A stretch of 64,000 bases of DNA from G963665215 sp963665215. GTDB taxonomy: Bacteria > Chloroflexota > Dehalococcoidia > Lucifugimonadales > CAUZJF01. This document shows, one piece after another, positions 27,766-38,584 of the stretch (position 1 is its first letter; the number at the start of each line of letters is the position of its first letter). Where the stretch lies: the NCBI GenBank assembly GCA_963665215.2, contig CAXXWW010000006.1, positions 124,001 through 188,000 on the forward strand, in the 5' to 3' direction. Position numbers and translations under genes: made by a program. The notes below the pieces were generated by a model that saw nothing but the letters and a program-made list of their open reading frames with translations, was not told the DNA's origin and made no database searches.

Positions 27766-29070
27766 TTAAAACAGGCTCTCCCCGCTGAATATCCGCGCGA
27801 CGTCCGAGTAGCTGAGGACCAGGATGAGGCCGATGACCAGAGCGAATCCCACCAGGTGGACCAGGCCCTCTCGCTTGGGCGATATGCGCCTGCCCCGCCG
27901 GACCCACTCGATCAGTACGAACGTGAGCCGGCCCCCGTCCAGCGCGGGAATGGGCAAGATATTCACGATTCCCAGGTTCAGGCTGAGGAAGGCGGTCAGC
28001 TGAAAGATCCAGGCGAATCCCAGCCGGGACACTCCCTCTCCCGTCGCCTGCGCGATCCCTATCGGCCCGACAATGCCGGGGTTGGACCGTGTCGAGATCC
28101 CCTCGGCGAGTCCATTCCACGTGAAGACCATTATGTTCCACATGGTCGTAATGGACCTGGGGACCGCCCTCCAGATGGGGTCGGTGGACCTCCCATACCT
28201 CGGCCTGGCGAGGCCGATGCTAACGCCGATCGCGCCCTGCGTTACGGTGTCGCCGACCTGGAGGTCCGGGTCGTACGCGCGTGCGGCCTCGGGTGAGATC
28301 TGGGTGTCGCTAAAGGTGTAGATGGCGGCCTCGCCGCCCTCGCGTTCGTAGCTGAAGGCCCCGTCGGGGTTGAGGGTGAGTGCGCCACGAGCAGGGCCGG
28401 CGACCGTGGACGCAGTGGGGTCGGTCACCACCGCCACCACTTTTTGCCTCGGCGGGTCCACTCTCGGGACCAGTGTCACCGTATCGATGGCCGCGAGCTC
28501 CGGCGACGCGGTTACTCCAGCGACAGCGGCGCTGCGCCTGACGGTCAGGTTGGTGGGCTGGCCCAGATTTGCCCTGATCTGTTCAACCGCATCGCTCGGG
28601 TCGGTCACGAGGTGGCTGTTGATTCTCAGGATCGTGTCACCTGACCGGAGGCCCGCCTCGTGGGCTGGTGAGCCGGGCACGAGGCCAACAATCACGACGT
28701 CGCTCCCAAGCAGGGAGTCGTGAGGCAGCATGAATATCACGGTAAGGATGACGATTGGCAGTACGAGGTTCATGAAAGAGCCCGCGACAAGCACAATGGA
28801 ACGTTTGGCGACGCTCTGTCTGGCGAAGCTCTCCGGGTCGCTGGGGTCTTCCTCTCCAACCATGCGGACGAAGCCGCCCAACGGAATCCAGTTGACCGAG
28901 TACAACGTCCCCTTGAAGCGCACTCCGAAGATGCGTGGGGGAAACCCGAATCCGAACTCCGTCACCTTGATGCCGAACCACTTGGCCGTGGCAAAGTGGC
29001 CCAGCTCATGGATGAAGATGAGAAATCCTAGAACAGGGAAAATGAGCAGCCAGGTCGGCAGGCCAAACAC
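27766..29070 (-). CDS. rseP: RIP metalloprotease RseP/site-2 protease
   Basis: An inner-membrane zinc protease of the S2P family that cuts transmembrane substrates such as anti-sigma factors. The 434-residue product has FIHELGHFATAKWFG (HExxH zinc motif) in the first helix, FKGTLYSVNWIPLGGFVRM, a PDZ domain with VPGSPAHEAGLRSGDTILRI (about 135-190), and NILPIPALDGGRL with the third zinc ligand near the end. An extra stretch of about 90 residues follows the PDZ region. The start is GTG at 29070, directly abutting the dxr stop. Confidence 0.94.
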   Translation of the reverse strand: MFGLPTWLLIFPVLGFLIFIHELGHFATAKWFGIKVTEFGFGFPPRIFGVRFKGTLYSVNWIPLGGFVRMVGEEDPSDPESFARQSVAKRSIVLVAGSFMNLVLPIVILTVIFMLPHDSLLGSDVVIVGLVPGSPAHEAGLRSGDTILRINSHLVTDPSDAVEQIRANLGQPTNLTVRRSAAVAGVTASPELAAIDTVTLVPRVDPPRQKVVAVVTDPTASTVAGPARGALTLNPDGAFSYEREGGEAAIYTFSDTQISPEAARAYDPDLQVGDTVTQGAIGVSIGLARPRYGRSTDPIWRAVPRSITTMWNIMVFTWNGLAEGISTRSNPGIVGPIGIAQATGEGVSRLGFAWIFQLTAFLSLNLGIVNILPIPALDGGRLTFVLIEWVRRGRRISPKREGLVHLVGFALVIGLILVLSYSDVARIFSGESLF

Positions 29071-30216
29071 CTACGGTCCCCCCACGAGCCGTGCCACTCG
29101 CTCCTTGGCCGAGGCCGCGGCCGCGAGGAGGTCTGCGGGTGATGGCTCCATCACTGGTTCGTGCCCTTCCAGGGCCTCTCCAACCACTGTCGCGATATCC
29201 AGGAAAGCAATACGACGAGTCAAGAAGGCCTCGACGGCCATCTCGTCGGCGCCGCACAGAGCGGCAGGCCACGTGCCGCCCCTCTTGGCCACCTTCAGGG
29301 CGAGCTGAAAGCACGGGTACTTGTCCGGATTCATCTCCTCAAATGTCAGTGCCCCGGTGGCTACAGGGTCGAACCTGGAAATCCTCTCGTTGGGGACCCT
29401 CTCCGGGTAGAACAGCGCGTACTGAATTGGCAGCCGCATGTCGGGAGGGCTGATGTGCGCCTTCACGGAGCCATCCACGAACTCGACCATGGAGTGGACC
29501 ATGCTCTGGGGATGTATCACCACCTCGATGTCCCCCCAGGGCACGCCGAAGAGCCAGTGTGCCTCGATCACCTCAAACGCCTTGTTCATGAGAGTCGCCG
29601 AATCGACGGTGATCTTGGGGCCCATTTTCCAGGTGGGGTGATTTAGCGCTTGCTCCGGCGTGACATCCGCTAGCTGCCGGGGCTCCAGGTCGCGGAAGGC
29701 GCCTCCGGAAGCGGTGATTATCAGCTTCGATACGGCCCTATCCTCACCTCTCAGACACTGCCAAATGGCGTTTGGCTCGCTATCGAGAGGCAGCAGCTCT
29801 ACATTATGCTCGCCCGCCAGGCCGGTGAGGAGATGTCCCCCCATGACCACCGATTCCTTGTTGGCCAGGGCTATCGTCTTTCCAGCCTCTATGGCAGCCA
29901 GCGTCGGGTTCAGTGCGACGTCTCCGACGGTGGCCGTTACAACCAGATCGACCGCGGGGTCACGGACCATCTCATCCATAGAGCAGTCGATAGAGCCGTT
30001 GGAGAGGAGAGCTGCCTTCTCGTCGTCGGTGCCCTCACAAGAGACGAGCTTCGGTTGAAACTCGTTGACCTGGGCCTCCAGGAGTTCCAGACTTCTCCGG
30101 GCCGCCAGGGCCACTACGCGAAAATCGTTGGGAAAGGACCGGACGATATCCAGCGTCTGAGTCCCGACGGAGCCCGTGGAGCCCAATATCGCGAGTCCTT
30201 TTACTGGAGCCCCCAT
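29071..30216 (-). CDS. dxr: 1-deoxy-D-xylulose 5-phosphate reductoisomerase
   Basis: Dxr makes MEP from DXP with NADPH, the committed step of the MEP pathway. The 381-residue product has the NADPH loop ILGSTGSVGTQTLDIV, ALANKESVVMGG, SEPNAIWQCLRGE, ITASGGAFRD and MGPKITVDSATLMNKAFEVI, then HPQSMVHSMVEF. The usual His in the SE(H)NA motif is Pro here. The ATG at 30216 overlaps the end of cdsA by 16 bases; a much longer open frame upstream is only a shadow of cdsA. Confidence 0.96.
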   Translation of the reverse strand: MGAPVKGLAILGSTGSVGTQTLDIVRSFPNDFRVVALAARRSLELLEAQVNEFQPKLVSCEGTDDEKAALLSNGSIDCSMDEMVRDPAVDLVVTATVGDVALNPTLAAIEAGKTIALANKESVVMGGHLLTGLAGEHNVELLPLDSEPNAIWQCLRGEDRAVSKLIITASGGAFRDLEPRQLADVTPEQALNHPTWKMGPKITVDSATLMNKAFEVIEAHWLFGVPWGDIEVVIHPQSMVHSMVEFVDGSVKAHISPPDMRLPIQYALFYPERVPNERISRFDPVATGALTFEEMNPDKYPCFQLALKVAKRGGTWPAALCGADEMAVEAFLTRRIAFLDIATVVGEALEGHEPVMEPSPADLLAAAASAKERVARLVGGP

Positions 30217-31007
30217 ACTACGAAATAATACACCAGCACCAGATTGAACACAATCGAGTCCAGCCGGTCGAGCACTCCGCCGTGGCCGGGCACAAGCCAT
30301 CCAGAGTCCTTGGCGCCCGCGAAGCGCTTCAACCGCGACTCCGCCAGGTCTCCAAGCTGCCCCACAACTCCCATCAGCGTGCCGAGCGCCAGGGCCGCCG
30401 CCAGCGTCACGTCCAGACCGAAGGCCGTCGCGAGCAGCGCGCTGGCCCCTATCGCTCCAATCAGGCCCGCCAGGGCGCCTTCCCACGTCTTGCCAGGGCT
30501 CACCGTGGGGGCCAACGGCCTCACGCCAAATGCCCTTCCGACAAAGAACGCGGATGTGTCGGCGGCGAATGTAACCAGGACCGCAAGGAACACCCACTCG
30601 CGGCCCTGCTCCAGGCCTCGCAGGAGCGGGCCGTGGGCCAGGAGACCTCCCGTGTAGAGGGCCGCGCCCGCGGAAATCCCCCAGTCCGCCGGCCCTAACT
30701 CGCGTCTGTAGGCCGCAAGGAGCCAGGCCACGGCCGCGAGAGCCGCACCTGCTGCGGCGGCCTGCACGATGACCTGCGACGAGGCGCCCGCCGCCAGGGA
30801 GTGGCCTGCGGCCACCAGCGCTACCGCCCACACGGCTGCAACGAGGGAGACAGGGCGTCTGCCACGTTGCCGTACCATCTGACAGAGCTCAAACGCGCCG
30901 GCCGCGGCAGCCGCTGTCAACAGTAGGGAGAACCACGGGGAGCCGGCCCAGATGAAGAGCGCCAGCAGCGGCAGGCCTATTGCCGCGCTGGCGATTCGCA
31001 AAGTCAT
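30201..31007 (-). CDS. cdsA: Phosphatidate cytidylyltransferase
   Basis: CdsA makes CDP-diacylglycerol from phosphatidic acid and CTP at the membrane. The 268-residue product has about eight hydrophobic segments and ends with the family signature, KDSGWLVPGHGGVLDRLDS, preceded by PLAPTVSPGKTWEGALAGL. Its position between uppS and dxr is the common bacterial order. Confidence 0.95.
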   Translation of the reverse strand: MTLRIASAAIGLPLLALFIWAGSPWFSLLLTAAAAAGAFELCQMVRQRGRRPVSLVAAVWAVALVAAGHSLAAGASSQVIVQAAAAGAALAAVAWLLAAYRRELGPADWGISAGAALYTGGLLAHGPLLRGLEQGREWVFLAVLVTFAADTSAFFVGRAFGVRPLAPTVSPGKTWEGALAGLIGAIGASALLATAFGLDVTLAAALALGTLMGVVGQLGDLAESRLKRFAGAKDSGWLVPGHGGVLDRLDSIVFNLVLVYYFVVWGLQ

Positions 31008-31106
31008 CGGGCCAGGTTGGCTGACAGGAGAGTGCGATGGGGGGCCGGTGGGAGATTCGGGCGCAGATGAGCCATAAGGGAAGGGGATGGCGCGGCTAGG
31101 GCTAGG

Positions 31107-31880
31107 CTAGGTCGGCTCTTCGGCGTTCACCTTGCCGTAACGCCGTTTGCGGTGGCTGAAGGCCGTCAGTGCCATGGCAAGCTCCTCTTCACCGAAGTCC
31201 GGCCAGAGCACCGGCGTAGCATAGTATTCGGCGTAGGCCGCCTGCCACAGTAGGAAATTGCTCAGCCGCATCTCTCCGCCGGTCCTGATAATCAGGTCCG
31301 GGTCGGGTAGCCCGCTCGTATACAGGTAGCCCTGGAGCATTTCCTCGGATATCTCCTCGGGGGCCACCTGGTCGGCGACCATGGAGCGGACGGCGTTCAG
31401 TATCTCCTCACGCCCTCCATAGTCGAAGGCAACGCTCAGGGTCAGCACCTCGTTGTCTTTAGTCAGCTCGACGCTCTTACGGATGGCCTTCTGAAGTCCT
31501 GCCGGCAGGCGGTGTTGCTGGCCGATGTGCTTGATGCGTATCCCCTCCTCGTGCAGCCGAAGGGTCTCCCTATCGATCACCTCGCCCAGAAGATCCATGA
31601 TTACCGAGACCTCGTCCTCGGGTCGGGCCCAGTTCTCAGTCGAGAAGGTGAAGAGGGTGAGGTATTTGATGCCGTGGCCGACGAAGGCCTTGAGGACGCG
31701 GCGGACGTTCTCCGTGCCGGCCCGGTGCCCCTCGGACCTAGACAGACCCCGGTCCACAGCCCACCGGCCGTTACCATCCATGATTACCGCCACATGCGTT
31801 GGCAGTGACTGAACGGCCCCCACGCCGTCGGCATCTAGGGCGGGCCTCGCCGCGCCGTGACTAACAGCCACCTGTCTCAC
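31107..31880 (-). CDS. uppS: Undecaprenyl diphosphate synthase
   Basis: UppS condenses IPP onto FPP to give the C55 lipid carrier of cell-wall synthesis. The 257-residue product shows HVAVIMDGNGRWA with the catalytic Asp, GHRAGTENVRRVL, TLFTFSTENWARP, VAFDYGGREEI and the ending block PDLIIRTGGEMRLSNFLLW and YAEYYATPVLWPDF. The GTG start overlaps the frr stop (GTGA). About 25 residues precede the usual family start. Confidence 0.96.
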   Translation of the reverse strand: MRQVAVSHGAARPALDADGVGAVQSLPTHVAVIMDGNGRWAVDRGLSRSEGHRAGTENVRRVLKAFVGHGIKYLTLFTFSTENWARPEDEVSVIMDLLGEVIDRETLRLHEEGIRIKHIGQQHRLPAGLQKAIRKSVELTKDNEVLTLSVAFDYGGREEILNAVRSMVADQVAPEEISEEMLQGYLYTSGLPDPDLIIRTGGEMRLSNFLLWQAAYAEYYATPVLWPDFGEEELAMALTAFSHRKRRYGKVNAEEPT

Positions 31881-32440
31881 ACCTCCATCACCTCTGCTTC
31901 CTTCTGCTTGCGCACGGAGTCCAGATCGACAATGTACGCGTCGGTCACTTTCTGGAGCTGCTCTTGCGCCCGCCTGCCCTCGTCTTTCGAGAGGGAAGCG
32001 TCCTTCTCCATGGACCTCAAAGTCTGAAGGCTATCGCGGCGTACGTTACGTACCGAAACGTGTGCGTCCTCCACCTTTTTGCCCAGCAGGCGCACCAGGT
32101 CCCTGCGCCGCTCTTCCGTGAGCGGAGGGATGTTGATGCGGATCACCGTCCCGTCATTGTTGGGCACGAGGCCCAGCTCAGACTTGTGGATCCCCTTTTC
32201 CAGGTCAGCCAGGGACTGTTTGTCCCAAGGCTGGATCAGGAGTAAGCGGGCCTCCGGGACCGAGATCGACGCGACCTGGTTCAGAGGCGTCGGCACGCCG
32301 TAGTACTCCACTTCGATATTCTCCACCAACGCGGGGCTGGCGCGGCCGGTCCTTATGGAGTTAAGCTCTCTTGCCAATGCGTCCACGGACCGCTGCATCC
32401 TGGCGGACGTCTCGGCTAGAAGTTCCTGTACCGATGCCAT
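31877..32440 (-). CDS. frr: Ribosome recycling factor
   Basis: RRF releases ribosomes from mRNA with EF-G after termination. The 187-residue product has the normal length and markers: LNSIRTGRASPALVENIEVEY, YGVPTPLNQVASISVPEARL, LGLVPNNDGTVIRINIPPLT and a C-terminal helix. It overlaps uppS by four bases. A 227-base gap with no evident gene separates it from pyrH. Confidence 0.97.
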   Translation of the reverse strand: MASVQELLAETSARMQRSVDALARELNSIRTGRASPALVENIEVEYYGVPTPLNQVASISVPEARLLLIQPWDKQSLADLEKGIHKSELGLVPNNDGTVIRINIPPLTEERRRDLVRLLGKKVEDAHVSVRNVRRDSLQTLRSMEKDASLSKDEGRRAQEQLQKVTDAYIVDLDSVRKQKEAEVMEV

Positions 32441-32667
32441 TTCAGACGGTCCCCATGCGTGCTCATGTCACCGGCGACTTGTCCCGCCATTCTCTGCCCT
32501 CGGTCCGTGACCCCTCCCACGGGGCCGGCTCCGATGGACGGGCTCAGGCCCATGTGGCCGTGGCACTCGGAGGCGGCTCAGCGCCAGCGTGTGCGACGTC
32601 AACTCTAGGCTGCGGGTCTGGAGAGCCTTTCACTGTGCCGCGGATTCAAGGGCTGGTCAGGCCGCCC

Positions 32668-33408
32668 TTATCCGACTTGAGATGCAGCCACACGGGACCC
32701 CAGCCGCTCGCCGGCGATAATTCGCTGGATGCTCCCCTCGACGAACAGGTTGAATACGACAATCGGAACGTCGTTCTCCATGCAGAGGGAGAGGGCGGTG
32801 GTGTCCATAAACTCTAGGCGCTTATCCAGCACCTCCCGGTAGGTCAGAAAATCTAGCTTCGAGGCGCCGGGATCAATGTTGGGGTCGGCGGCGTAGACAC
32901 CGTCCACCTCGTGCTTGGCCATGAGCAAGACTTTGGCTTCGATCTCGATGGCACGAAGCGCAGCGGCTGTGTCGGCGGTCATAAAGGGGTTACCGATGCC
33001 TGATGCGAAGAGCACCACGCGCCCCTTCTCGAGGTGCCGTATGGCGCGGCGGCGGATGTAAGGCTCGGCCACCTGCTGAATGTTGATGGCGCTCTGGGTC
33101 CTGGTCGCGATCGCGTGGTGGCGCTCGAGGGCGTCCTGAAGAGCCAGCGCGTTTATCACCGTAGCCAGCATCCCGGCGTAGTCGGCCTGGGCCCTATCCA
33201 TGCCCTCGGCCGCTGCCTCCGCCCCCCTCCAGAGGTTCCCCCCGCCAACGACGACCCCTATCTCCACGCCCATATCGTGGACATCCTTGATTTGGCGGGC
33301 GATATAGGCGGTAGCTTCGGGGTCGACCCCGTAGCCCCGTTTACCCTTGAAGGACTCCCCGCTGACTTTCAGGAGGATCCGGCTATGCTGGGCGCCGTTG
33401 GTGGCCAA
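32668..33408 (-). CDS. pyrH: Uridylate kinase
   Basis: PyrH phosphorylates UMP to UDP and is hexameric in bacteria. The 246-residue product shows ILLKVSGESFKG, GVVVGGGNLWRG, MDRAQADYAGMLATVINALAL, FASGIGNPFMTADTAAALRA and AKHEVDGVYAADP, all amino-acid-kinase family motifs of UMP kinase. The start is TTG at 33408, five bases after tsf, with GGAGAG as ribosome-binding site. Confidence 0.96.
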   Translation of the reverse strand: MATNGAQHSRILLKVSGESFKGKRGYGVDPEATAYIARQIKDVHDMGVEIGVVVGGGNLWRGAEAAAEGMDRAQADYAGMLATVINALALQDALERHHAIATRTQSAINIQQVAEPYIRRRAIRHLEKGRVVLFASGIGNPFMTADTAAALRAIEIEAKVLLMAKHEVDGVYAADPNIDPGASKLDFLTYREVLDKRLEFMDTTALSLCMENDVPIVVFNLFVEGSIQRIIAGERLGSRVAASQVG

Positions 33409-33413
33409 GGCAG

Positions 33414-33917
33414 CTACTCTCCGAGGGAGAACCGGGCAAACCTCCCGACCCTCACGTTCTCTCCCAGCTTGGCCGCGGCTTCCTTAACCAGGTCCTCCAC
33501 GGTCTTGGCGGGGTCTCTTATGAACGGCTGTTGCAATAGACATGCCTCGGCGGGATCGCGATCTTCTCCGTCGGGGATATCGGCGATGTCCAGATACAGG
33601 GGAGCCATGGCCGCGACCTGCATGGCTACATCGTGGGCTAGGTCTTTGAATACCGAAGTACGGGCCACGAAGTCGGTCTCACAATCGACCTGGACTATCG
33701 CTCCGATTCGGCCGCCGCTGTGAACGTAGGATTCGACAAGCCCCTCGCTGGTCGCCCTTGAGGCTCTTTTTTCAACCGATGCAATGCCCTTCTCATGTAA
33801 TATAGCCTGGGCCCGGTCCAGGTCGCCAGCGGCCTCCACCAAGGCCCGCTTGCAGTCCATAATTCCGGCCCCGGTCCGGTCCCTGAGCTCCCTGACGGAT
33901 TCTACGGTGACTTCCAA
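33414..33917 (-). CDS. tsf: Elongation factor Ts, short form
   Basis: EF-Ts exchanges GDP on EF-Tu. The first 55 residues (VRELRDRTGAGIMDCKRALVE and ASVEKRASRATSEGLVESYV) and the VQVDCETDFVART block are diagnostic. At 167 residues it has only one core subdomain, unlike the 280-300 residue E. coli type. Short EF-Ts proteins are known in Thermus and Dehalococcoidia and support the taxonomic guess. It lies 8 bases after rpsB. Confidence 0.95.
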   Translation of the reverse strand: MEVTVESVRELRDRTGAGIMDCKRALVEAAGDLDRAQAILHEKGIASVEKRASRATSEGLVESYVHSGGRIGAIVQVDCETDFVARTSVFKDLAHDVAMQVAAMAPLYLDIADIPDGEDRDPAEACLLQQPFIRDPAKTVEDLVKEAAAKLGENVRVGRFARFSLGE

Positions 33918-33925
33918 CCATCCCC

Positions 33926-34924
<999 letters not shown>

Positions 34925-34991
34925 AAAGTCTACCTTTCTTACGGCTCAATGGATAAATTCGATGAAATTCGGCTTGCGGCGCTTCCCCGGC

Positions 34992-35021
34992 AGTATACCA
35001 TATCGGCTTTTCGCCGGTAAA
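34992..35021 (-). promoter_or_regulatory. Candidate promoter of rpsB operon
   Basis: On the minus strand TTTACC, an 18-base spacer and TATACT, about 68 bases before the rpsB start. It is the only good match in the intergenic region and has the right position for a ribosomal-protein operon. Confidence 0.5.
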
Positions 35022-35072
35022 ACCCGGACCTGCTGCCAGCGATGCCCGCCCTCGGACGCGGGCGCCCAACGG

Positions 35073-35100
35073 TTGACATGTGGTGGGCAGTGAATAAAAT
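35073..35100 (+). promoter_or_regulatory. Sigma70-type promoter facing the luciferase-like gene
   Basis: TTGACA, a 16-base spacer and TAAAAT on the plus strand. It would give a leader of about 180 bases to the monooxygenase start at 35288. With the rpsB promoter on the other strand it makes 34925-35287 a divergent promoter region with no gene. Confidence 0.6.
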
Positions 35101-37099
35101 GGGGCCGGACTTGACCTCGCAGGGTGCTGGTCCGCCGGAGGCGGACGACCATCCCCCTGGTCCCCTTTCCTCCGATAAACTCAGGAAAAGCTCGGGCCAG
35201 CACTACAGGGTAAACGGAGAACACAGAGAGATGAGCTCTCCGGGGTTTGCTAGAGCATCCTAAAATAACCGGTAACGGAGCGGAGAGATGATAGACAAGT
35301 TTGGCAGCCTATATGCCGGGCATGTGGACCTGAAGAATATAGGATTCGAGGGGACGCCGGTCGACGAGCGCTGGCTGTCGGACGAGCATCTGGCGACGGT
35401 GTTCCATAAGGCTGCGGCAATCGCCCAGGTGATGGACAGGGCGGGTTTCGATATCATCTGGCTGGCCGAGCACCACTTCCAGCGCGAGGGCTACGAGTGC
35501 ATCCCTAATATCTTGATGCTCGCCCTCCACCTCGCCCACCTGACCGGGAATGTCAGGATCGGGTGCGCCTTCAACATCACCCCCATGTGGCACCCGCTCC
35601 GTCTGGCGGAGGACTACGCCACGGCCGACATCCTGACGAAGGGACGCGTCATCTTCGGGATCGGCCGCGGCTACCACACCCGCGAAGTCGAGACCTTTGG
35701 AGCGCCGATGCTCGATGGCGAGGCCAACCGCGACCTGTTCGAGGAGCAGGTCGAGATCATATTGAAGGCCTTCAATGAGCCGTCGTTCTCGCACCACGGC
35801 AGGCACTACGATATTCCCCCAAGTGTGCCGTACCGCGGCTATGACCTGAAGGAGATCACCCTCGTGCCCCGCCCCATAACCAGGCCGGTAGAGTGCTGGC
35901 AGCCCATCGTCAGCGCAAGCCGCCGCGGCCTAGATTTCATGGCCATTCAATGTCGATGGTCTACGATTATGTCAGTAGTTAACAGGTCAGGGAAAATGTC
36001 AGTTCATGAAAGGATTGACATTGACCCAGAAAGAACAGGCAAGGCTCCAAGTGCTCAACGGTATCCTGGAAGGTCAGATATCAGTGGATGAGGCGGCAGA
36101 GGTTCTGGGAGTGAGTGAACGCCACGTTTGGCGAATCCTGGCGGAGTATCGGAAGGAGGGTGCCGCCGCACTGGCTCATGGGAACCGAGGTCGCCGAGCG
36201 AACAACTCCATCCCGGAGGAGGCTAGGACTCAAGTTGTGGCCCTGGCACGCACACGGTATGCAAGAGTAAATCATACGCACCTAACCGAGCTCCTGGCAG
36301 AGCGGGAAGAGATCGTCTTGGGGCGCTCTACGGTCCGGCGTATCCTGGTAGGCGCCGGCATGGCTAGCCCCCGTCGACGTCGACCCCCACTGCATCGGGT
36401 CCGTCGCCAGCGCATGAGCCAGGAAGGCATGTTGGTGCAAGTAGATGGCAGCGTTCATGCCTGGCTAGAAGAACGGGGCCCTCGATGCACCCTGCTGTTG
36501 GCAATCGATGATGCCACCAGCACCGTGCCCTACGCACTGTTTCGCCATGAAGAGGACACTCATGGCTATTTCCTCCTCATGCAAGAGCTGATCCGGCGTT
36601 GTGGGGTTCCTTTGGCCCTGTACAGTGACCGCCACGCCGTCTTCAAGTATGTACCTGGCTCGCATCAATCGCCTGCGCCGACCCAATTCGGTCGTGCGAT
36701 GGCAGAGCTTGGGGTGGAGCAGATCTTCGCGCGTTCTCCGGAGGCGAAGGGTCGGGTAGAACGGGCCAACGGCACCTTCCAGGATCGGCTGGTGACCGAA
36801 CTACGTCTGGCTGGGGCCAGAACCATCTCAGAGGCCAACCAAGTCCTGTGGGCTTTCTTGACCCGCTTCAACAAGCGATTCGGGGTGCCACCAGCACAGT
36901 CCACCAACGCATATCGCTCTCCAGATCCGGACCTGAACCTGGCAGGCATACTGTGCTTCAAGCATAGCCGCAAGGTGGCCAGAGACAACACAGTCAAGTA
37001 CAACTGGCATACCCTCCAACTGCTTCCTTCGAGCGAACGGTCCACTTACGTTGGAGCGCACGTGGTGGTCCAGGAGCGATTGGACGGCAAAGAGGACTA

Positions 37100-38336
37100 G
37101 TGGTTCAACGTTTTTGTATTGATGGGTAGAGTGACTTTAGCTTGATGCGCGCATCCTCGGTAGTGAAGCGCCAATCCACTCGTATCACATCCCGGTTGCG
37201 TTGATTCTGCCAAGCATTGACCTCGCCGCGCAGGATGTCTTGATTGGCAATCCGTCGGTCCAGGCACTGTCGAGCCAGCACACCGATCTCTATCTCCGCC
37301 ATATTCAACCAACTCCCGTGTTTGGGAGTGTAGTGTATCTCCAGTCGCTCAGCTATACGCCTCGCCTCAGCAGGCTCGAATGCCTCGTATAGCGAGGACA
37401 GCTTGTGAGTGTTGAGATTGTCCATTACCAGCACGATCTGGTCTCTGTCAGGGTAGTCCTCGTCGACCAGTTCCTTTATCACATGCGCCCAGTCCACCTT
37501 CGTGCGACGCTCTCTGACCTCGACTCGGCGCCATCCGTCCAACGGTGCAAACAGCATGAACAGGCTGCTCACTCCATTGCGCTCGTATTCGTAGTCGTAT
37601 GCCGCCGATAAGCCGGGCGCTGCGGGACGCGGCACTCGCGTCTCCTTGACTTGCTGTTTGCTCGTCTCATCCATGCACACCAGAACCTCATTCCCATCGT
37701 ACGGCCGTTGGTAGACCTCCAGTACGTCTTCCATCGCGCACACAAACTCCGCGCTCTGACCGGGCGGGATGCACCAACTCTGCTTCAGCCACGGCTTCAG
37801 TTCGTTTTTTTTTAAGCGCCTGGCGAACCGTCTCGGTGCTAATGGTCCCGACTATCTCACACTCGACCAACTGGTCAGCCAACAGCTTCAGGGTCCAACT
37901 GGCACGCGCCTCCGGCGGTTCCCCGCAGGCCATCGCTATCAACCGTGCTTCACCTTCGCCGTCCAGTCTCTTTTGACGCCGACGCAGTTGCTTTTTGCGA
38001 TTCAGCGCAGACTCGACCCCCTCCTCCACACAGCGCTTGCGTATTCGCTCGACCGTTGACTGTCCCACACCGAGCGCGCTGGTGATGTCCGCGTCCTTCA
38101 TTCCCCCGTCCGAGCGTGACTCATCGCTCATCAGCAGAATGCGCGCATGGGTCTGTTTGTACGCCGCAGCCCGACCGCGTGAGACCAAGGCGTTGAGTTC
38201 CTGTTGTTCGTCGGTAGTCAGTCTGATACGGTACTTCTTGGTAGACATCATGGTTCCTCCTCGGTTCAACGTTACGATTGAACCCCCAAGAGGAACAATG
38301 ACTATCATGGTATTCATTTCAATGATGTTGGACCAC
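37100..38336 (-). mobile_element. IS630 family element, copy 1
   Basis: A 1,237-bp element with inverted ends GTGGTTCAAC/GTGGTCCAAC, flanked by TA duplications (37098-37099, 38337-38338) as expected for IS630. It has the same length as the copy at 60981-62217. It is inserted in GACTAG of the ISNCY transposase. Confidence 0.92.
37105..38251 (-). CDS. IS630 transposase, two frames joined by -1 shift (copy 1)
   Basis: The first frame (from 38251, after GAGGAGG) has the N-terminal helix-turn-helix (ITSALGVGQSTVERIRKRC). The second (to 37105) has the DDE domain: VCMDETSKQ, IVLVMDNLNTHKL and HGSWLNMAEIEIG. They overlap at a run of nine A (minus strand; 37813-37805), where a -1 slip joins ALKKK to NELKPWLKQSWCIPPGQSAEF, the usual IS630 sequence. 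Slippage on such runs is a known way of controlling transposases. The single frame is about 382 residues. Confidence 0.88.
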
Positions 38337-38584
38337 TAGTAGTGTGCTATCAAAACCAAATCGTCCCTACCCAGGAAGCGCCACCGCGTCCTGGTGTCCT
38401 CCGGACTCTGAACGCCACTCGAGGTCTTGGCAGCGTCGCCGTGGAGAACCTCGCTGCAGGCATGGACACCAACGGGATCGGTGGTCACGAGCGAGAAGGA
38501 CTGGGAGCGATGACCGCGATCGGCCGGGGACTCGCCGCAGGGAGATTAACCACGGATCGCGAGAGTGAAGCCGTCCACCCTAAG
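38337..38584 (+). other. Fragment of ISNCY transposase between IS630 and IS1380
   Basis: About 250 bases between the two nested elements. They encode the VVCYQ-PTQEAPPRPG segment and the following Gly/Ala-rich linker of the ISNCY transposase. No separate gene is present. Confidence 0.7.

Noticed and set aside
29071..30831. N-terminal extension of Dxr by about 200 residues
   Set aside because: The extension is the out-of-frame shadow of cdsA; the family start MG...GLAILGSTGSVG is at 30216.
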